Shown piece after piece: positions 16,365-24,683 of a stretch of 64,000 bases of DNA. The translations under genes were made by a program, and so were the position numbers. The notes beneath the pieces were generated by a model. That model did no database searches, was not told the origin of the DNA, and saw only the letters and a program-made list of their open reading frames with translations. Numbering within the stretch: position 1 is the stretch's first letter; each line of letters opens with the position of its first letter. Source of the DNA: Bin87 sp964347975 (GTDB lineage Bacteria > Chloroflexota > Dehalococcoidia > Lucifugimonadales > UBA3495); the NCBI GenBank assembly GCA_964347975.1, contig CAYGAY010000009.1, positions 36,109 to 100,108 on the forward strand, written 5' to 3'.

Positions 16365-17264
16365 TTATGCGGGGGCATCAAGGGGAGCTTTCGCGGCCCG
16401 CACCCGGTCGCTGGCTACCGCTACCAGCCGGTCGTCCACGCCCAGCGGCGGCGCGACCGACATTGGGATGTCAGGATATTCTTCCTGCAACCGGCGCATT
16501 GTGCCCAGAACGTTGCGGCGGAGGATCAGGCCGGGGAAGAAGATGTATGGCGCGCAGATGATGCTGCCCACACCGCGCCGGTGAACCAGCTCGGCGGCGG
16601 CGTGTTCCATGGTGGGGTCGCCGTAGTGGGATTGGGCCACGGCCACCGCGTAGCCGTCCCCCAGATCCCGTTCAACCCAACTGCCCAGTTCTTTCAGCCA
16701 GAGGCAATCGTCGTATCGGGTCTGGGTGCCGGCCTTGACCAGCAGGATGCCGGCCGGCCCGGCTCCGGTGGGTTCCCGCACCCGGTCCGGCAATGCCGCG
16801 ATGCGCTCCCGCACCAGTTCGGCGATGCGGAGGTCAGCGCCCAGGCCGTCGGCCAGGCGGACTTCCACATCAGGCGTCTGGGCTGCAATGTCCTCCAGCA
16901 CCTCTGCCATCTCCACGGTAGCGTGCTTGCCGTTGCCCAGCAGGTAGGGAGCGATGATGACCCGGTTCAGTCCGGCCTCGGCGAGTATCGATACCGCTTC
17001 GGGCGGGTGGGGCGGCAGAAACTCCAGGCAGGACACGATGACCCGTTCGGCATCGTCGCTTAATGATTCCGACAGGCGCCGCGCTGCTTCCCGCAGTCCC
17101 ACCGGAGTATTGGGGCAGCCCAGGCACCAGGCCGGGAACCGGGCCCCGTCGGCGGCCCAGGCGCAGGAGCACTCATCGCGGCTCGCTCCCCGCTGGCTGC
17201 CGTGGCACAGCAGCACCACGCCCCAGCCGGCGTTGTCGCCGTTGACGTTGTTTTCGGCAGGCAT
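16365..17264 (-). CDS. cbiX: Sirohydrochlorin cobaltochelatase, two-domain CbiX with Cys-rich insert
   Basis: 299 residues with two CbiX-type halves. The first opens with VVLLCHGSQRG (metal-binding His21) and has IIAPYLLGNGKHATVEM; the second has ILLVKAGTQTRYDD, VAVAQSHYGDPTMEHAA and IICAPYIFFPGL. The enzyme inserts Co(II) into sirohydrochlorin. Between the first His and the first helix is an insert of about 25 residues with C32-x-C34 and C47-x2-C50, which could hold a metal or Fe-S cluster. GGAGG nine bases upstream supports ATG 17264. It lies 6 bp after cbiC and is probably co-transcribed with it. Confidence 0.88.
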   Translation of the reverse strand: MPAENNVNGDNAGWGVVLLCHGSQRGASRDECSCAWAADGARFPAWCLGCPNTPVGLREAARRLSESLSDDAERVIVSCLEFLPPHPPEAVSILAEAGLNRVIIAPYLLGNGKHATVEMAEVLEDIAAQTPDVEVRLADGLGADLRIAELVRERIAALPDRVREPTGAGPAGILLVKAGTQTRYDDCLWLKELGSWVERDLGDGYAVAVAQSHYGDPTMEHAAAELVHRRGVGSIICAPYIFFPGLILRRNVLGTMRRLQEEYPDIPMSVAPPLGVDDRLVAVASDRVRAAKAPLDAPA

Positions 17265-17270
17265 GGGCGG

Positions 17271-17969
17271 TCAATCCTCCAGCAGGTCAAGCAGGGCGTT
17301 CACAGTAGCGGCAGCGGCTGAACTTCCCCCGCGTCGTCCCAGGATAGTAATTTGCGGCACGTCTCGCGCCGCCAATTCGGCTTTGGATTCGGGGCAGGCT
17401 ACAAAGCCCACCGGCATACCGATTACCGCGGCCGGCGCCACCTGGCCGGCGTCGATCAAATCCAGGAGCGCCAGCAGGGCCGTGGGGGCGTTGCCAATAG
17501 CCAGCAGCGAGCCGTCCATCTGCGGCGCCAGCTCGCGCACGGCGGCTACGCTGCGAGTCGTACCTTCACGGCGGGCGCGCTCGGCAACCTGGGGGGCGTC
17601 GATGAGGCAGGCGGTTGTCACGCTCCGACGGTTCAGGGCAACTCGGGATATGCCAACCTGCACCATGCGCACGTCGGTGATTACGCGGCGGGTGTTTCGC
17701 AAGGATTCCAGGGCGACGGCCACTGCCCCGTCGCTGAAGCGCACGTCGGTGCTGATGGCGGGGTCGCCCTCGGCCCGCACGATGCGATGGAGCACGTACC
17801 GCTCCTCAGGGGACAGGCGGGCAGCATTGGCATCGTCGCGCAGGCTGTCCGCGACCATGACCAGGCTTTGCCGGTCGATTTCCTCCGGGAGGAGGGCGTA
17901 TTTTTCAACGAGGGTCATAATTGCGCGATCAACTGGCGATGCCGGGTCAGCAGTCACATCGCCCTTCAC
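17271..17969 (-). CDS. cbiC: Cobalt-precorrin-8 methylmutase
   Basis: 232 residues. LSPEERYVLHRIVRAEGD near residue 50, VRFSDGAVAVALESL, VITDVRMVQVGIS and the C-terminal PAAVIGMPVGFVACPESK are diagnostic for CbiC/CobH. It moves the methyl group from C11 to C12 to give cobyrinate. I place the start at GTG 17969, whose GTGA overlaps the stop of the upstream protease gene; GTG 17957 after AAGGG is an alternative. An ATG at 18062 would overlap the protease by about 95 bases and add residues unlike CbiC. It is followed by cbiX after 6 bp. Confidence 0.9.
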   Translation of the reverse strand: MKGDVTADPASPVDRAIMTLVEKYALLPEEIDRQSLVMVADSLRDDANAARLSPEERYVLHRIVRAEGDPAISTDVRFSDGAVAVALESLRNTRRVITDVRMVQVGISRVALNRRSVTTACLIDAPQVAERARREGTTRSVAAVRELAPQMDGSLLAIGNAPTALLALLDLIDAGQVAPAAVIGMPVGFVACPESKAELAARDVPQITILGRRGGSSAAAATVNALLDLLED

Positions 17970-18322
17970 CGGTGCGACATCACGTTTATCAATCGGTGGT
18001 TGACCGGATCGACGCCCATTCCCAACCCCTGCAAGGTATCGCTGCCCAGCAGTTTCGGACAACCTCCCTCGCCAAATACAAAGACGCGCACCAAGTCTAT
18101 ATCGTCGTACCGGATCTTCACTTCTCCCATTTCCACCGTGGTCACAGTGCCGTCAGCAAGGCCGGCGGGGCGCGGCGGCAGGTTGGGAATCCAGCCCAGA
18201 TCCCGTAACGTATCACCGGGAAGCTGGCTGTAAGACGCTCCAGTATCCACCCGCATATCTATGTGCTGCAAATCTGAACCATCGGCGGCCCAGATTCCCA
18301 GTATAGTTCGAACTTCGCCCAT
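17966..18322 (-). CDS. Retropepsin-like (clan AA) aspartyl protease
   Basis: 118 residues. The active-site loop is MRVDTGASYSQLPGDTL (Asp-Thr-Gly-Ala near residue 27), with a following hydrophobic pattern and PKLLGSDTLQGLGMGVDP near the C terminus, as in single-domain bacterial aspartyl proteases that dimerise. GGGAG six bases before ATG 18322 fixes the start. The stop overlaps the cbiC start (GTGA), so the two are translationally coupled, and leuS ends 14 bp upstream. The substrate and the reason for coupling to a corrin enzyme are unknown. Confidence 0.78.
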   Translation of the reverse strand: MGEVRTILGIWAADGSDLQHIDMRVDTGASYSQLPGDTLRDLGWIPNLPPRPAGLADGTVTTVEMGEVKIRYDDIDLVRVFVFGEGGCPKLLGSDTLQGLGMGVDPVNHRLINVMSHR

Positions 18323-18336
18323 ATCGCTCTCCCTGC

Positions 18337-20826
18337 TTACCCCGCCACCACGTTCACCAGGCGGCCGGGGACGTACACCACGTTGCGCACGGTTTTGCCG
18401 TCGATGTGGGCCTGCACGCGCTGGCTGTCCAGGGCGCGCATCTTCGCTTCTTCCTCATCGATGCTGGCGGGGACGCTGATGCGGTCCCGCAGCCGGCCGT
18501 TCACCTGCACCACCAGGGTCAACTCGTCCTCGGCGGTCAACTCTTCATCCCAGGCCGGGAACGGCTGCTGATGGACGCTGTAGCCGTGTCCGGTTCGTTC
18601 CCACAGCTCTTCGGCCACATGGGGAGCGATGGGGGCCAGCATCAGCAGGAACTTTTCCACGCATTCCCGCCACGTTGCGGAGTCCACTGATTGATCGTTC
18701 CAAACCTTGCTCAGGTGATTCACCAACTCCATCAGCGCGGCGATGGTCGTGTTGAACTTGAACTTGTCCAGGTCGTCGTAGCATTTGCGGATGGTCTGGT
18801 GCAGGATGCGCTGGGTGTCGCGCACCGCCGATGGATCAGTGGCCCGGTCATCCAGCTGGGCGGCGTCGCGTTCGACGATGGCCCAAAGGCGATTCAGCCA
18901 GCGAACCACGCCGTTGATGCCCTCGTCGCTCCACGGGCCACCCTGGTCCCAGGGGCCGATGAACATGAGGAAACAGCGCACGGCGTCGGCGCCGACTTGC
19001 TCGATCACGTCGTCGGGGTTGACCACGTTGCCCCGGCTCTTGCTCATCTTTTCGTGGTCGCTGCCGAGGATCACGCCCTGGTTGAACAGACGCAGGAAGG
19101 GCTCGTCAATTTGGAGCATCCCCATGTCGCGCAGCGACTTGATGAAAAACCGGCTGTACAGCAGGTGCATCACGGCGTGCTCGGCGCCGCCGGTGTATTG
19201 CTGGACCGGCATCCATTGGGAGGCGATTTCCGGCTCATAGGGGCCGTCGCTGTATTGGGGAGTGCAGTAGCGCAGCATGTACCACGACGAATCCATGAAG
19301 GTGTCCATGGTGTCGGTTTCCCGCCGGCCCGGTCCGCCGCAATTGGGGCAAGGGGTGTTGACAAAGGACTCGTTGATGGCCAGGGGCGACTCGCCGGTGG
19401 GCCGAAACTCGGCGTCCTCGGGGAGCAGCACCGGCAGGTCTGCTTCGGGCACCGGCTGCACGCCGCATTTACTATCCGGGTTCTGGCAGTACACCATGGG
19501 AATGGGCGTGCCCCAATAACGCTGGCGGGAAATCAGCCAGTCGCGCAAGCGATAGGTGACGGCCCGGTGTCCCCAGCCCCGGCGCTCCACGTCGTTGGCG
19601 ATGGCAGCCATGCCCTCGGCATCGGTCATGCCCTCGTATGCGCCCGAGTTGGTCATAAAGCCGGGTCCGAGGTAGGCTTCCGCCGGCTCTTTGCCGTCCC
19701 AATGGATGGGCGCGATCACCGTGCGGATGGGCAGGCGGTATTTGCGGGCGAAGTCGTAGTCGCGCTGGTCGTGGGCCGGCACGCCCATGACGGCGCCGGT
19801 GCCGTAGGTGGTCAGGACGTAATCGGCGACGTAAATCGGTATGCTGTCGTTGTTGAGGCGGTTGCGGGCATAGGCTCCGGTGAAAACGCCGGTCTTCTCG
19901 CGCTCGGCGGAAAGGCGGTCGATTTCGGAGGCGGCCCGGGCCTGGTCGATGTAGGTCTGCACCTCTTCACGGCGATGCTCGGCGGTGAGTTTTTCCACCA
20001 GGGGATGCTCCGGCGCCAACACCAGGAAGGTGACGCCGAAAATGGTGTCGATGCGGGTGGTAAAAGTCCGAATTTCCCGTTCCTCAATGTTGTAGTCCGA
20101 GATGTCGAACCCGATCTCCACGCCCTCGCTGCGGCCAATCCAGTTCCGCTGCATCGTCAGGATTTTGTCCGGCCAGTCGTCCAGGGTGGTGAAATCCAGC
20201 AGTTCGTCGGCGTAGTCGGTGATGCGGAAGAACCACTGCTCAAAATCCCGCCGGGTGATGGGGGCGTCGCACCGCTCGCACACGCCGTTGAGCACTTGCT
20301 CGTTGGCCAGGACGGTCTGGCAGGACGGGCACCACACCACCGGAGCTTTGGCCCGGTAGGCCAGCCCCTGCTCGTACAGCTTGATGAAGAACCACTGGTT
20401 CCAGCGGTAATATTCCGGCAGGCAGCAGACTACTTCCCGGTCCCAGTCATAGATCGCCCCAATGGACCGCAGTTGCCGGCGCATATTCTCCACGTTGGAC
20501 ATCGTCCATTCGTAGGGATGGATGCCCCGGGAGATGGCGGCGTTTTCGGCGGGCAGGCCGAAGGCGTCGAACCCGATGGGGTGGAGCACGTTGTACCCCT
20601 GCATTCGCCGGAAACGGGCATGGGCGTCGGACGGCGCCATGGCATACCAGTGGCCAATATGCAGATCCCCCGAGGGATAGGGGTACATCGTCATCTCGAA
20701 CCACTTGGGACTGGGGTCGTCATCGCTAACCCGGTAGATTCCGTCGCGTTCCCAACGCTCCTGCCACTTGCGGTCGATATCGACGGCGTTAAAGCGGAGC
20801 TCAACCTGTCGATGGGCTGTGGTCAT
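18337..20826 (-). CDS. leuS: Leucyl-tRNA synthetase
   Basis: 829 residues, the normal length for bacterial LeuRS. Class I signatures: YPSGDLHIGHWY (HIGH) near residue 55 and HEKMSKSRGNVV (KMSKS) near residue 590. The CP1 editing domain carries TTRIDTIFGVTF near residue 240 and GTGAVMGVPAHDQRD near residue 340. VWCPSCQTVLANEQV with CERCDA forms the zinc region. The anticodon-binding domain follows KMSKS. It charges tRNA-Leu in the cytoplasm. Genes for the retropepsin-like protease, CbiC and CbiX follow closely on the same strand; the trkH gene diverges upstream. Confidence 0.97.
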   Translation of the reverse strand: MTTAHRQVELRFNAVDIDRKWQERWERDGIYRVSDDDPSPKWFEMTMYPYPSGDLHIGHWYAMAPSDAHARFRRMQGYNVLHPIGFDAFGLPAENAAISRGIHPYEWTMSNVENMRRQLRSIGAIYDWDREVVCCLPEYYRWNQWFFIKLYEQGLAYRAKAPVVWCPSCQTVLANEQVLNGVCERCDAPITRRDFEQWFFRITDYADELLDFTTLDDWPDKILTMQRNWIGRSEGVEIGFDISDYNIEEREIRTFTTRIDTIFGVTFLVLAPEHPLVEKLTAEHRREEVQTYIDQARAASEIDRLSAEREKTGVFTGAYARNRLNNDSIPIYVADYVLTTYGTGAVMGVPAHDQRDYDFARKYRLPIRTVIAPIHWDGKEPAEAYLGPGFMTNSGAYEGMTDAEGMAAIANDVERRGWGHRAVTYRLRDWLISRQRYWGTPIPMVYCQNPDSKCGVQPVPEADLPVLLPEDAEFRPTGESPLAINESFVNTPCPNCGGPGRRETDTMDTFMDSSWYMLRYCTPQYSDGPYEPEIASQWMPVQQYTGGAEHAVMHLLYSRFFIKSLRDMGMLQIDEPFLRLFNQGVILGSDHEKMSKSRGNVVNPDDVIEQVGADAVRCFLMFIGPWDQGGPWSDEGINGVVRWLNRLWAIVERDAAQLDDRATDPSAVRDTQRILHQTIRKCYDDLDKFKFNTTIAALMELVNHLSKVWNDQSVDSATWRECVEKFLLMLAPIAPHVAEELWERTGHGYSVHQQPFPAWDEELTAEDELTLVVQVNGRLRDRISVPASIDEEEAKMRALDSQRVQAHIDGKTVRNVVYVPGRLVNVVAG

Positions 20827-20903
20827 AGGAAAGAAACCCTCAAAAATTCATTGCTGAGGGACAGTATATCATCCGCAACGATGGTGGAAACGCTGACCGG
20901 CGA

Positions 20904-20931
20904 TTGACATATCCTCGCGCCTTCTCATAAT
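20904..20931 (+). promoter_or_regulatory. Sigma-70-like promoter for trkH-trkA
   Basis: TTGACA (20904-20909), a 16-bp spacer and CATAAT (20926-20931), in the 185-bp divergent gap between leuS and trkH. It is one of the better consensus promoters in the window. Confidence 0.6.
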
Positions 20932-21011
20932 TACTGTGACAGGCACGAGCGCGCCGCCGATTGCCGCACCTCTCCCAACCTGCCCTGTGGTCGCCCGGCG
21001 CTGTTACCCCC

Positions 21012-22538
21012 GTGAATAATCCATCCGACGGCAGTATTGAAGCGGCCGAGCAGCCGCCGGCAACAGGTCCGGAGCCTCCTTCCGATGGGCCGGATATAGT
21101 CCGGCTGGGACACCGGCCGGCGCCGGTCCGGGTGCCCGTCCGCCGGCAGCGAGTCCCGCCCCGTCGCTGGTCATCCACGCCGCTGCTGCTCCTCCTCATA
21201 TTCCTGATGCTCAACGTGATCGGCGGCGCCCTGCTGGCTACTCCCTTTGCCGCCGCCGACGGGGACCGGGCCCCGATTCAGACGGCCTTCTTCACCGCCA
21301 TATCGGCATCCACCGTTACCGGACTGGTGATGGTGGACACTCCGGTGTTCTGGTCACTGTTTGGACAGATCGTAATTTTCCTGCTCATGCTCCTGGGCGG
21401 TCTGGAGTTCATTACCGCCGCCACAGTGCTGATTGGGGTCATGGGGCGGCGCGCTACCGCGCTGGAGGAGGACGTGTACCAGGATACGGTAGGCGCCGGA
21501 TACACCAGGAACCTCACCTATATCGCGCGGAACATCGTCGTTGCCTTCTTTATCGGATACATTGTCGGCGCAGTGTTGATTTACTTCGAGATGCGTTCGG
21601 TCGCCGATTTTTCCCTTGGCGAAACCATCTGGCAATCGCTGTTTTTGTCAGTTTCCGGGCTGAACAACGCCGGGTTTTCCATACTGCCCAACGCGGCCAG
21701 CGGGGGCAACGCGGCCACCCTGGAGGCTCATCCCTTCCTGGCGGCAGTGATCACGCCCTTGATTTTCGCCGGCGCGCTGGGCTGGCCGATCATTATAGAT
21801 ATGCGTCGGAACTGGAACCCGCGATTGGATCTGAGGCGATGGCGGGGTCTGTTCCTGTTCAATTTCACGCGGTTATCGCTGGATACCAAATTGGTGCTGA
21901 TTTTGACCGTTGTGCTTTATGCGTTCGCCACGTCAGCATTCCTATTCGCGGAATGGAACGGTGTCCTGGGCGAGTACACGGGTCTGGGCAAACTCGGCTC
22001 CGCGCTATTTCACGGGGTGAGTGGGCGCACGGCCGGCTTCGCCGCGCTGGACTGGGGAGCGACTTCGGATTTTACTCACCTGGTATTCAGTGGCCTGATG
22101 TTCGTGGGCGGCTCCACGGCGTCGGTGGCCGGCGGCATCAAGGTCAACACGGTGGCGGTCCTCCTGGTGGCGGCGCGGTCATCTGCGCTGCGCCACCCGC
22201 GAGCGGAAATTTTCCGGCGGGAAATTGGCCAGGCCCTGGTGGCGCGCGCCTTGCTGGTGGCTCTGCTGAGCGTAGCCTTCCTCGGGGTAGTGGTGCCCAT
22301 TCTCACCTACACCGACCCGCACATTGAGTTTGTGCCGCTGATGTTCGATACCGTGTCGGCCTTTGGGACGAATGGTATGTCCTCCGGCGCTTCGCTCCAG
22401 CTCAGCCTGGCCGGGTCCATCATTTTCATGTTCACCATGCTGGTGGGGCGAGTGGGGCCCCTCACGCTGATAATGCTGCTGGCGCCCCGGGAAAACGCCA
22501 CCTATCGTTACCCCGAAGAACCCGTTAGAATTGGATAG
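21012..22538 (+). CDS. trkH: TrkH/KtrB-type potassium transporter, membrane subunit
   Basis: About 508 residues from GTG 21012; an in-frame TTG at 20961 is an alternative and neither has a clear Shine-Dalgarno, so the start is uncertain. After a Pro-rich, basic N terminus come repeated helix-pore-helix units. The pore loops read SASTVTGLV, SVSGLNNAGFS, GVSGRTAGFAAL and SAFGTNGMSSG, each with the selectivity-filter glycine of the Trk/Ktr/HKT family. It conducts K+ across the inner membrane. The RCK gene 5 bp downstream encodes the gating partner. Confidence 0.92.
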   Translation: MNNPSDGSIEAAEQPPATGPEPPSDGPDIVRLGHRPAPVRVPVRRQRVPPRRWSSTPLLLLLIFLMLNVIGGALLATPFAAADGDRAPIQTAFFTAISASTVTGLVMVDTPVFWSLFGQIVIFLLMLLGGLEFITAATVLIGVMGRRATALEEDVYQDTVGAGYTRNLTYIARNIVVAFFIGYIVGAVLIYFEMRSVADFSLGETIWQSLFLSVSGLNNAGFSILPNAASGGNAATLEAHPFLAAVITPLIFAGALGWPIIIDMRRNWNPRLDLRRWRGLFLFNFTRLSLDTKLVLILTVVLYAFATSAFLFAEWNGVLGEYTGLGKLGSALFHGVSGRTAGFAALDWGATSDFTHLVFSGLMFVGGSTASVAGGIKVNTVAVLLVAARSSALRHPRAEIFRREIGQALVARALLVALLSVAFLGVVVPILTYTDPHIEFVPLMFDTVSAFGTNGMSSGASLQLSLAGSIIFMFTMLVGRVGPLTLIMLLAPRENATYRYPEEPVRIG

Positions 22539-22543
22539 TCGTC

Positions 22544-23203
22544 ATGCCAAAACAAGTTTGCGTAATCGGTTTGGGTCGCTTCGGCACCAGGTTGGCCAGC
22601 ACGCTGTTTCAGCGCGATCACGAAGTGTTGGCCATTGACCTGGACGAGCGGAAAGTCCAGGAAATGCTGGGCCGGGTCACCTACGCTGTGGAGGCCAACG
22701 CCACCAGCGAGACCGCCCTCCGCGACCTGGGGGTGGCCGACATGGACGTGGCCGTGGTGGCCCTGGGCAGCCAGATCCAGTCCAGCATCATCACCACCAT
22801 GCTGCTCAAGTCCATGGGCTTGCCCTACGTCATCGCCCGCGCCACCGACACCCAGCACGCGGAAATCCTGCACCGGGTGGGCGCCGACAAGGTGGTGTTT
22901 CCGGAAGAAGAAGCCGCCGAGCGGGCCGCCAGCCTGGACCTAAGCCCCAACTACGTTGAGTTTATGAACATCACCGAGGACGCGGGCGTTCACAAGCTCC
23001 GCCCGCCGGAGCGTATGCGCGGCCTGTCGCTGCACGACGCCGGCCTGGGCTCGGAAGCCCAGCGTCACCGGGTATCCGTAATGGTGTTGCGACGCGGTCG
23101 CGAGTATATTTTGAACCCCGCGGACGATGAGATCATTGACGATGGCGACGTTCTGGTGGTCGTCGGAAGCCACGGGGACGTGGAACGCGTTTTCACCCGG
23201 TAA
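22544..23203 (+). CDS. trkA: TrkA/KtrA-type RCK regulatory subunit
   Basis: 219 residues. The RCK_N Rossmann domain begins VCVIGLGRFGTRLA (GxGxxG) and ends its second strand with the acidic LAIDLDE, so it probably binds NAD(H), ATP or ADP. A middle linker leads to an RCK_C domain (RMRGLSLHDAGL and DVLVVVGSHGDVERV). It forms the cytoplasmic gating ring under the TrkH/KtrB subunit encoded 5 bp upstream. The length fits the single-RCK KtrA type, not the double-length E. coli TrkA. Confidence 0.92.
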   Translation: MPKQVCVIGLGRFGTRLASTLFQRDHEVLAIDLDERKVQEMLGRVTYAVEANATSETALRDLGVADMDVAVVALGSQIQSSIITTMLLKSMGLPYVIARATDTQHAEILHRVGADKVVFPEEEAAERAASLDLSPNYVEFMNITEDAGVHKLRPPERMRGLSLHDAGLGSEAQRHRVSVMVLRRGREYILNPADDEIIDDGDVLVVVGSHGDVERVFTR

Positions 23204-23235
23204 AACAACGGGCGTCCGGGACGATGGGATAAGTT

Positions 23236-24072
23236 ATGACTGACCGAATCGGCTATCTGGGTCCGGCGGGGACTTACACGGAACAGGCCGCATCGCTCTG
23301 GGCGCCCGAGGCAGATCTGGTTCCCTACCCCACCATCCTGGCCGTAGGAACTGCCGTGGCCGGTGATGAGCTGGACGCCGGCGTGGTTCCCATCGAGAAC
23401 AGCCTGGAAGGATCGGTCACCTTTACGCTGGACTTGCTGATCGCCCAATCGGAACTGTCCATCAGAAACGAGGTGGTCATTCCCATCCACCATTACCTGG
23501 TGGCCCCGACGGGGGTTCCCGCCGAATCGGTGCAGGTCATCTATTCACATCCCCAGGCGCTGGCCCAGTGCCGCGCGTATCTGGAGACCCATTTCCCCAC
23601 GCTGCCCCGGGAAGCCTCGCTGAGCACGGCCGCCGCCGTGGCCGATATGCAGTCCAGCCGGGTCCCCGCGGCAGCCATCTGCCCACAGCGAGCAACCGAA
23701 ATCTATGACGTGCAGGTACTGGACCAGGGCATCCAGGACAACGACACCAACCAGACCCGTTTTGTGGTGCTGGCTCGCGACGACCATGATCCCACCGGCC
23801 ACGACCGAACCTCCATCTGCTTCTCCTTCACCGTGGACCGGCCGGGGAACCTCTACAACTCCATCGGTGAGTTTGCCCGTCGGGACATCAACCTGGTGAA
23901 AATTGAAAGCCGGCCCACCAAGCAGGAGCTGGGCCGGTATATCTTCCTGATCGATTGCGAGGGCCACCGCGCCGAGACGGAGGTGGCAGCGGCGCTGGAA
24001 GGGTTGCGCCGCCGGGTGGACATGCTGAAGGTGCTCGGTTCCTATCCCGCCTGGGAACCGCCGGAAGGGTAA
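23236..24072 (+). CDS. pheA: Prephenate dehydratase
   Basis: 278 residues. The N-terminal catalytic domain opens with IGYLGPAGTYTEQAA, then VVPIENSLEGSVT and the catalytic NQTRFVVL (TRF) near residue 175. A C-terminal ACT domain (SFTVDRPGNLYNSIGEFA, then NLVKIESRPTK) would bind phenylalanine for feedback inhibition. It converts prephenate to phenylpyruvate in phenylalanine synthesis. No chorismate mutase domain is fused. It follows trkA by 32 bp on the same strand. Confidence 0.95.
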   Translation: MTDRIGYLGPAGTYTEQAASLWAPEADLVPYPTILAVGTAVAGDELDAGVVPIENSLEGSVTFTLDLLIAQSELSIRNEVVIPIHHYLVAPTGVPAESVQVIYSHPQALAQCRAYLETHFPTLPREASLSTAAAVADMQSSRVPAAAICPQRATEIYDVQVLDQGIQDNDTNQTRFVVLARDDHDPTGHDRTSICFSFTVDRPGNLYNSIGEFARRDINLVKIESRPTKQELGRYIFLIDCEGHRAETEVAAALEGLRRRVDMLKVLGSYPAWEPPEG

Positions 24073-24130
24073 CGCGGCGGCGGTACGCGCCGGGGCCGGC
24101 GGGATCGCGCGTCCCCGCCCGTTCATATGC

Positions 24131-24178
24131 TCAAAAGTCCGGGTGGTCAAAAATCCGGGTGGTCAAAAATCCGGGCGC
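24131..24178. repeat. Three tandem 16-bp repeats
   Basis: TCAAAAATCCGGGTGG occurs three times (24131, 24147, 24163; the first and last with one or two changes) immediately before the S26 peptidase start. The unit length is not a multiple of three, which argues that this stretch is not coding. Confidence 0.75.
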
Positions 24179-24183
24179 CGGAT

Positions 24184-24678
24184 ATGCCGTTCCCGCTGCG
24201 GGCGCTGTTCCTGGTACGGGGCGACAGCATGAGCCCGGGGCTGCGGGACGGCGATTTGATATTAGTCGCGCCAAGACGGCGCCGGCGCCACGATTACAAC
24301 CGGGGCGCAATAGTGGTAGCCTCGATACCGACTTCGAGCGCTCCCGGCGCGGATGATTCGATCAGCGTCAAGCGGGTGGTGGGGTTGCCCGGAGAATACG
24401 TATGCGCCGGCAAGGACGGCTCAGTATGGATCGAGGACGAGTTGCTGCCTGAACCCTACCTGACGCCGGCGGCGCGGGCGGCGCCGGGTCCGGACTTGTC
24501 CTGGCTGTGCGCTGAGGACGAGTACATTTTGATGGGTGACAACCGGGCGGACAGTTGGGACGGCCGGCATACCGGCCCGACGCCCGCCTGGAAAATTATC
24601 GGCAGAGTGTGGCTGAAGCTGCCGACCCGCTGGCTGCTGGGTCGGAGGACGCCGGGCCATACCGGCCAAACCCACTGA
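24184..24678 (+). CDS. S26-family signal peptidase-like protein without membrane anchor
   Basis: 164 residues. The catalytic serine lies in VRGDSMSPGLRDGD near residue 15, the lysine in SVKRVVGLPGEYV near residue 67, and the third conserved box is YILMGDNRADSWDGR near residue 125. These are the type I signal peptidase boxes. No hydrophobic N-terminal helix is present, which is unusual because LepB is normally membrane-anchored; it may associate peripherally or act on a special substrate. I chose ATG 24184; an in-frame ATG at 24127 lies before 16-bp tandem repeats. The YihY/BrkB gene starts 6 bp downstream. Confidence 0.78.
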   Translation: MPFPLRALFLVRGDSMSPGLRDGDLILVAPRRRRRHDYNRGAIVVASIPTSSAPGADDSISVKRVVGLPGEYVCAGKDGSVWIEDELLPEPYLTPAARAAPGPDLSWLCAEDEYILMGDNRADSWDGRHTGPTPAWKIIGRVWLKLPTRWLLGRRTPGHTGQTH

Positions 24679-24683
24679 TCACG

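Noticed and set aside
18691..20907. Very long open frame antisense to leuS; similar ones oppose the Fe-S oxidoreductase (27674-30043), tyrS/ribF (42532-44499), the mutase (52537-54300) and the EF-G-like gene (57686-59809)
   Set aside because: High GC and strong codon bias of the true genes leave the opposite frames free of stops. These products are low in protein-like patterns, lack ribosome sites, and the sense genes are unmistakable.
7934..20960. Cobalamin riboswitch or T-box leader for the cbi cluster or leuS
   Set aside because: I looked at the upstream gaps (before leuS, cbiX, cbiD and cbiF) and saw no B12-box or T-box sequence. The gaps are mostly too short.
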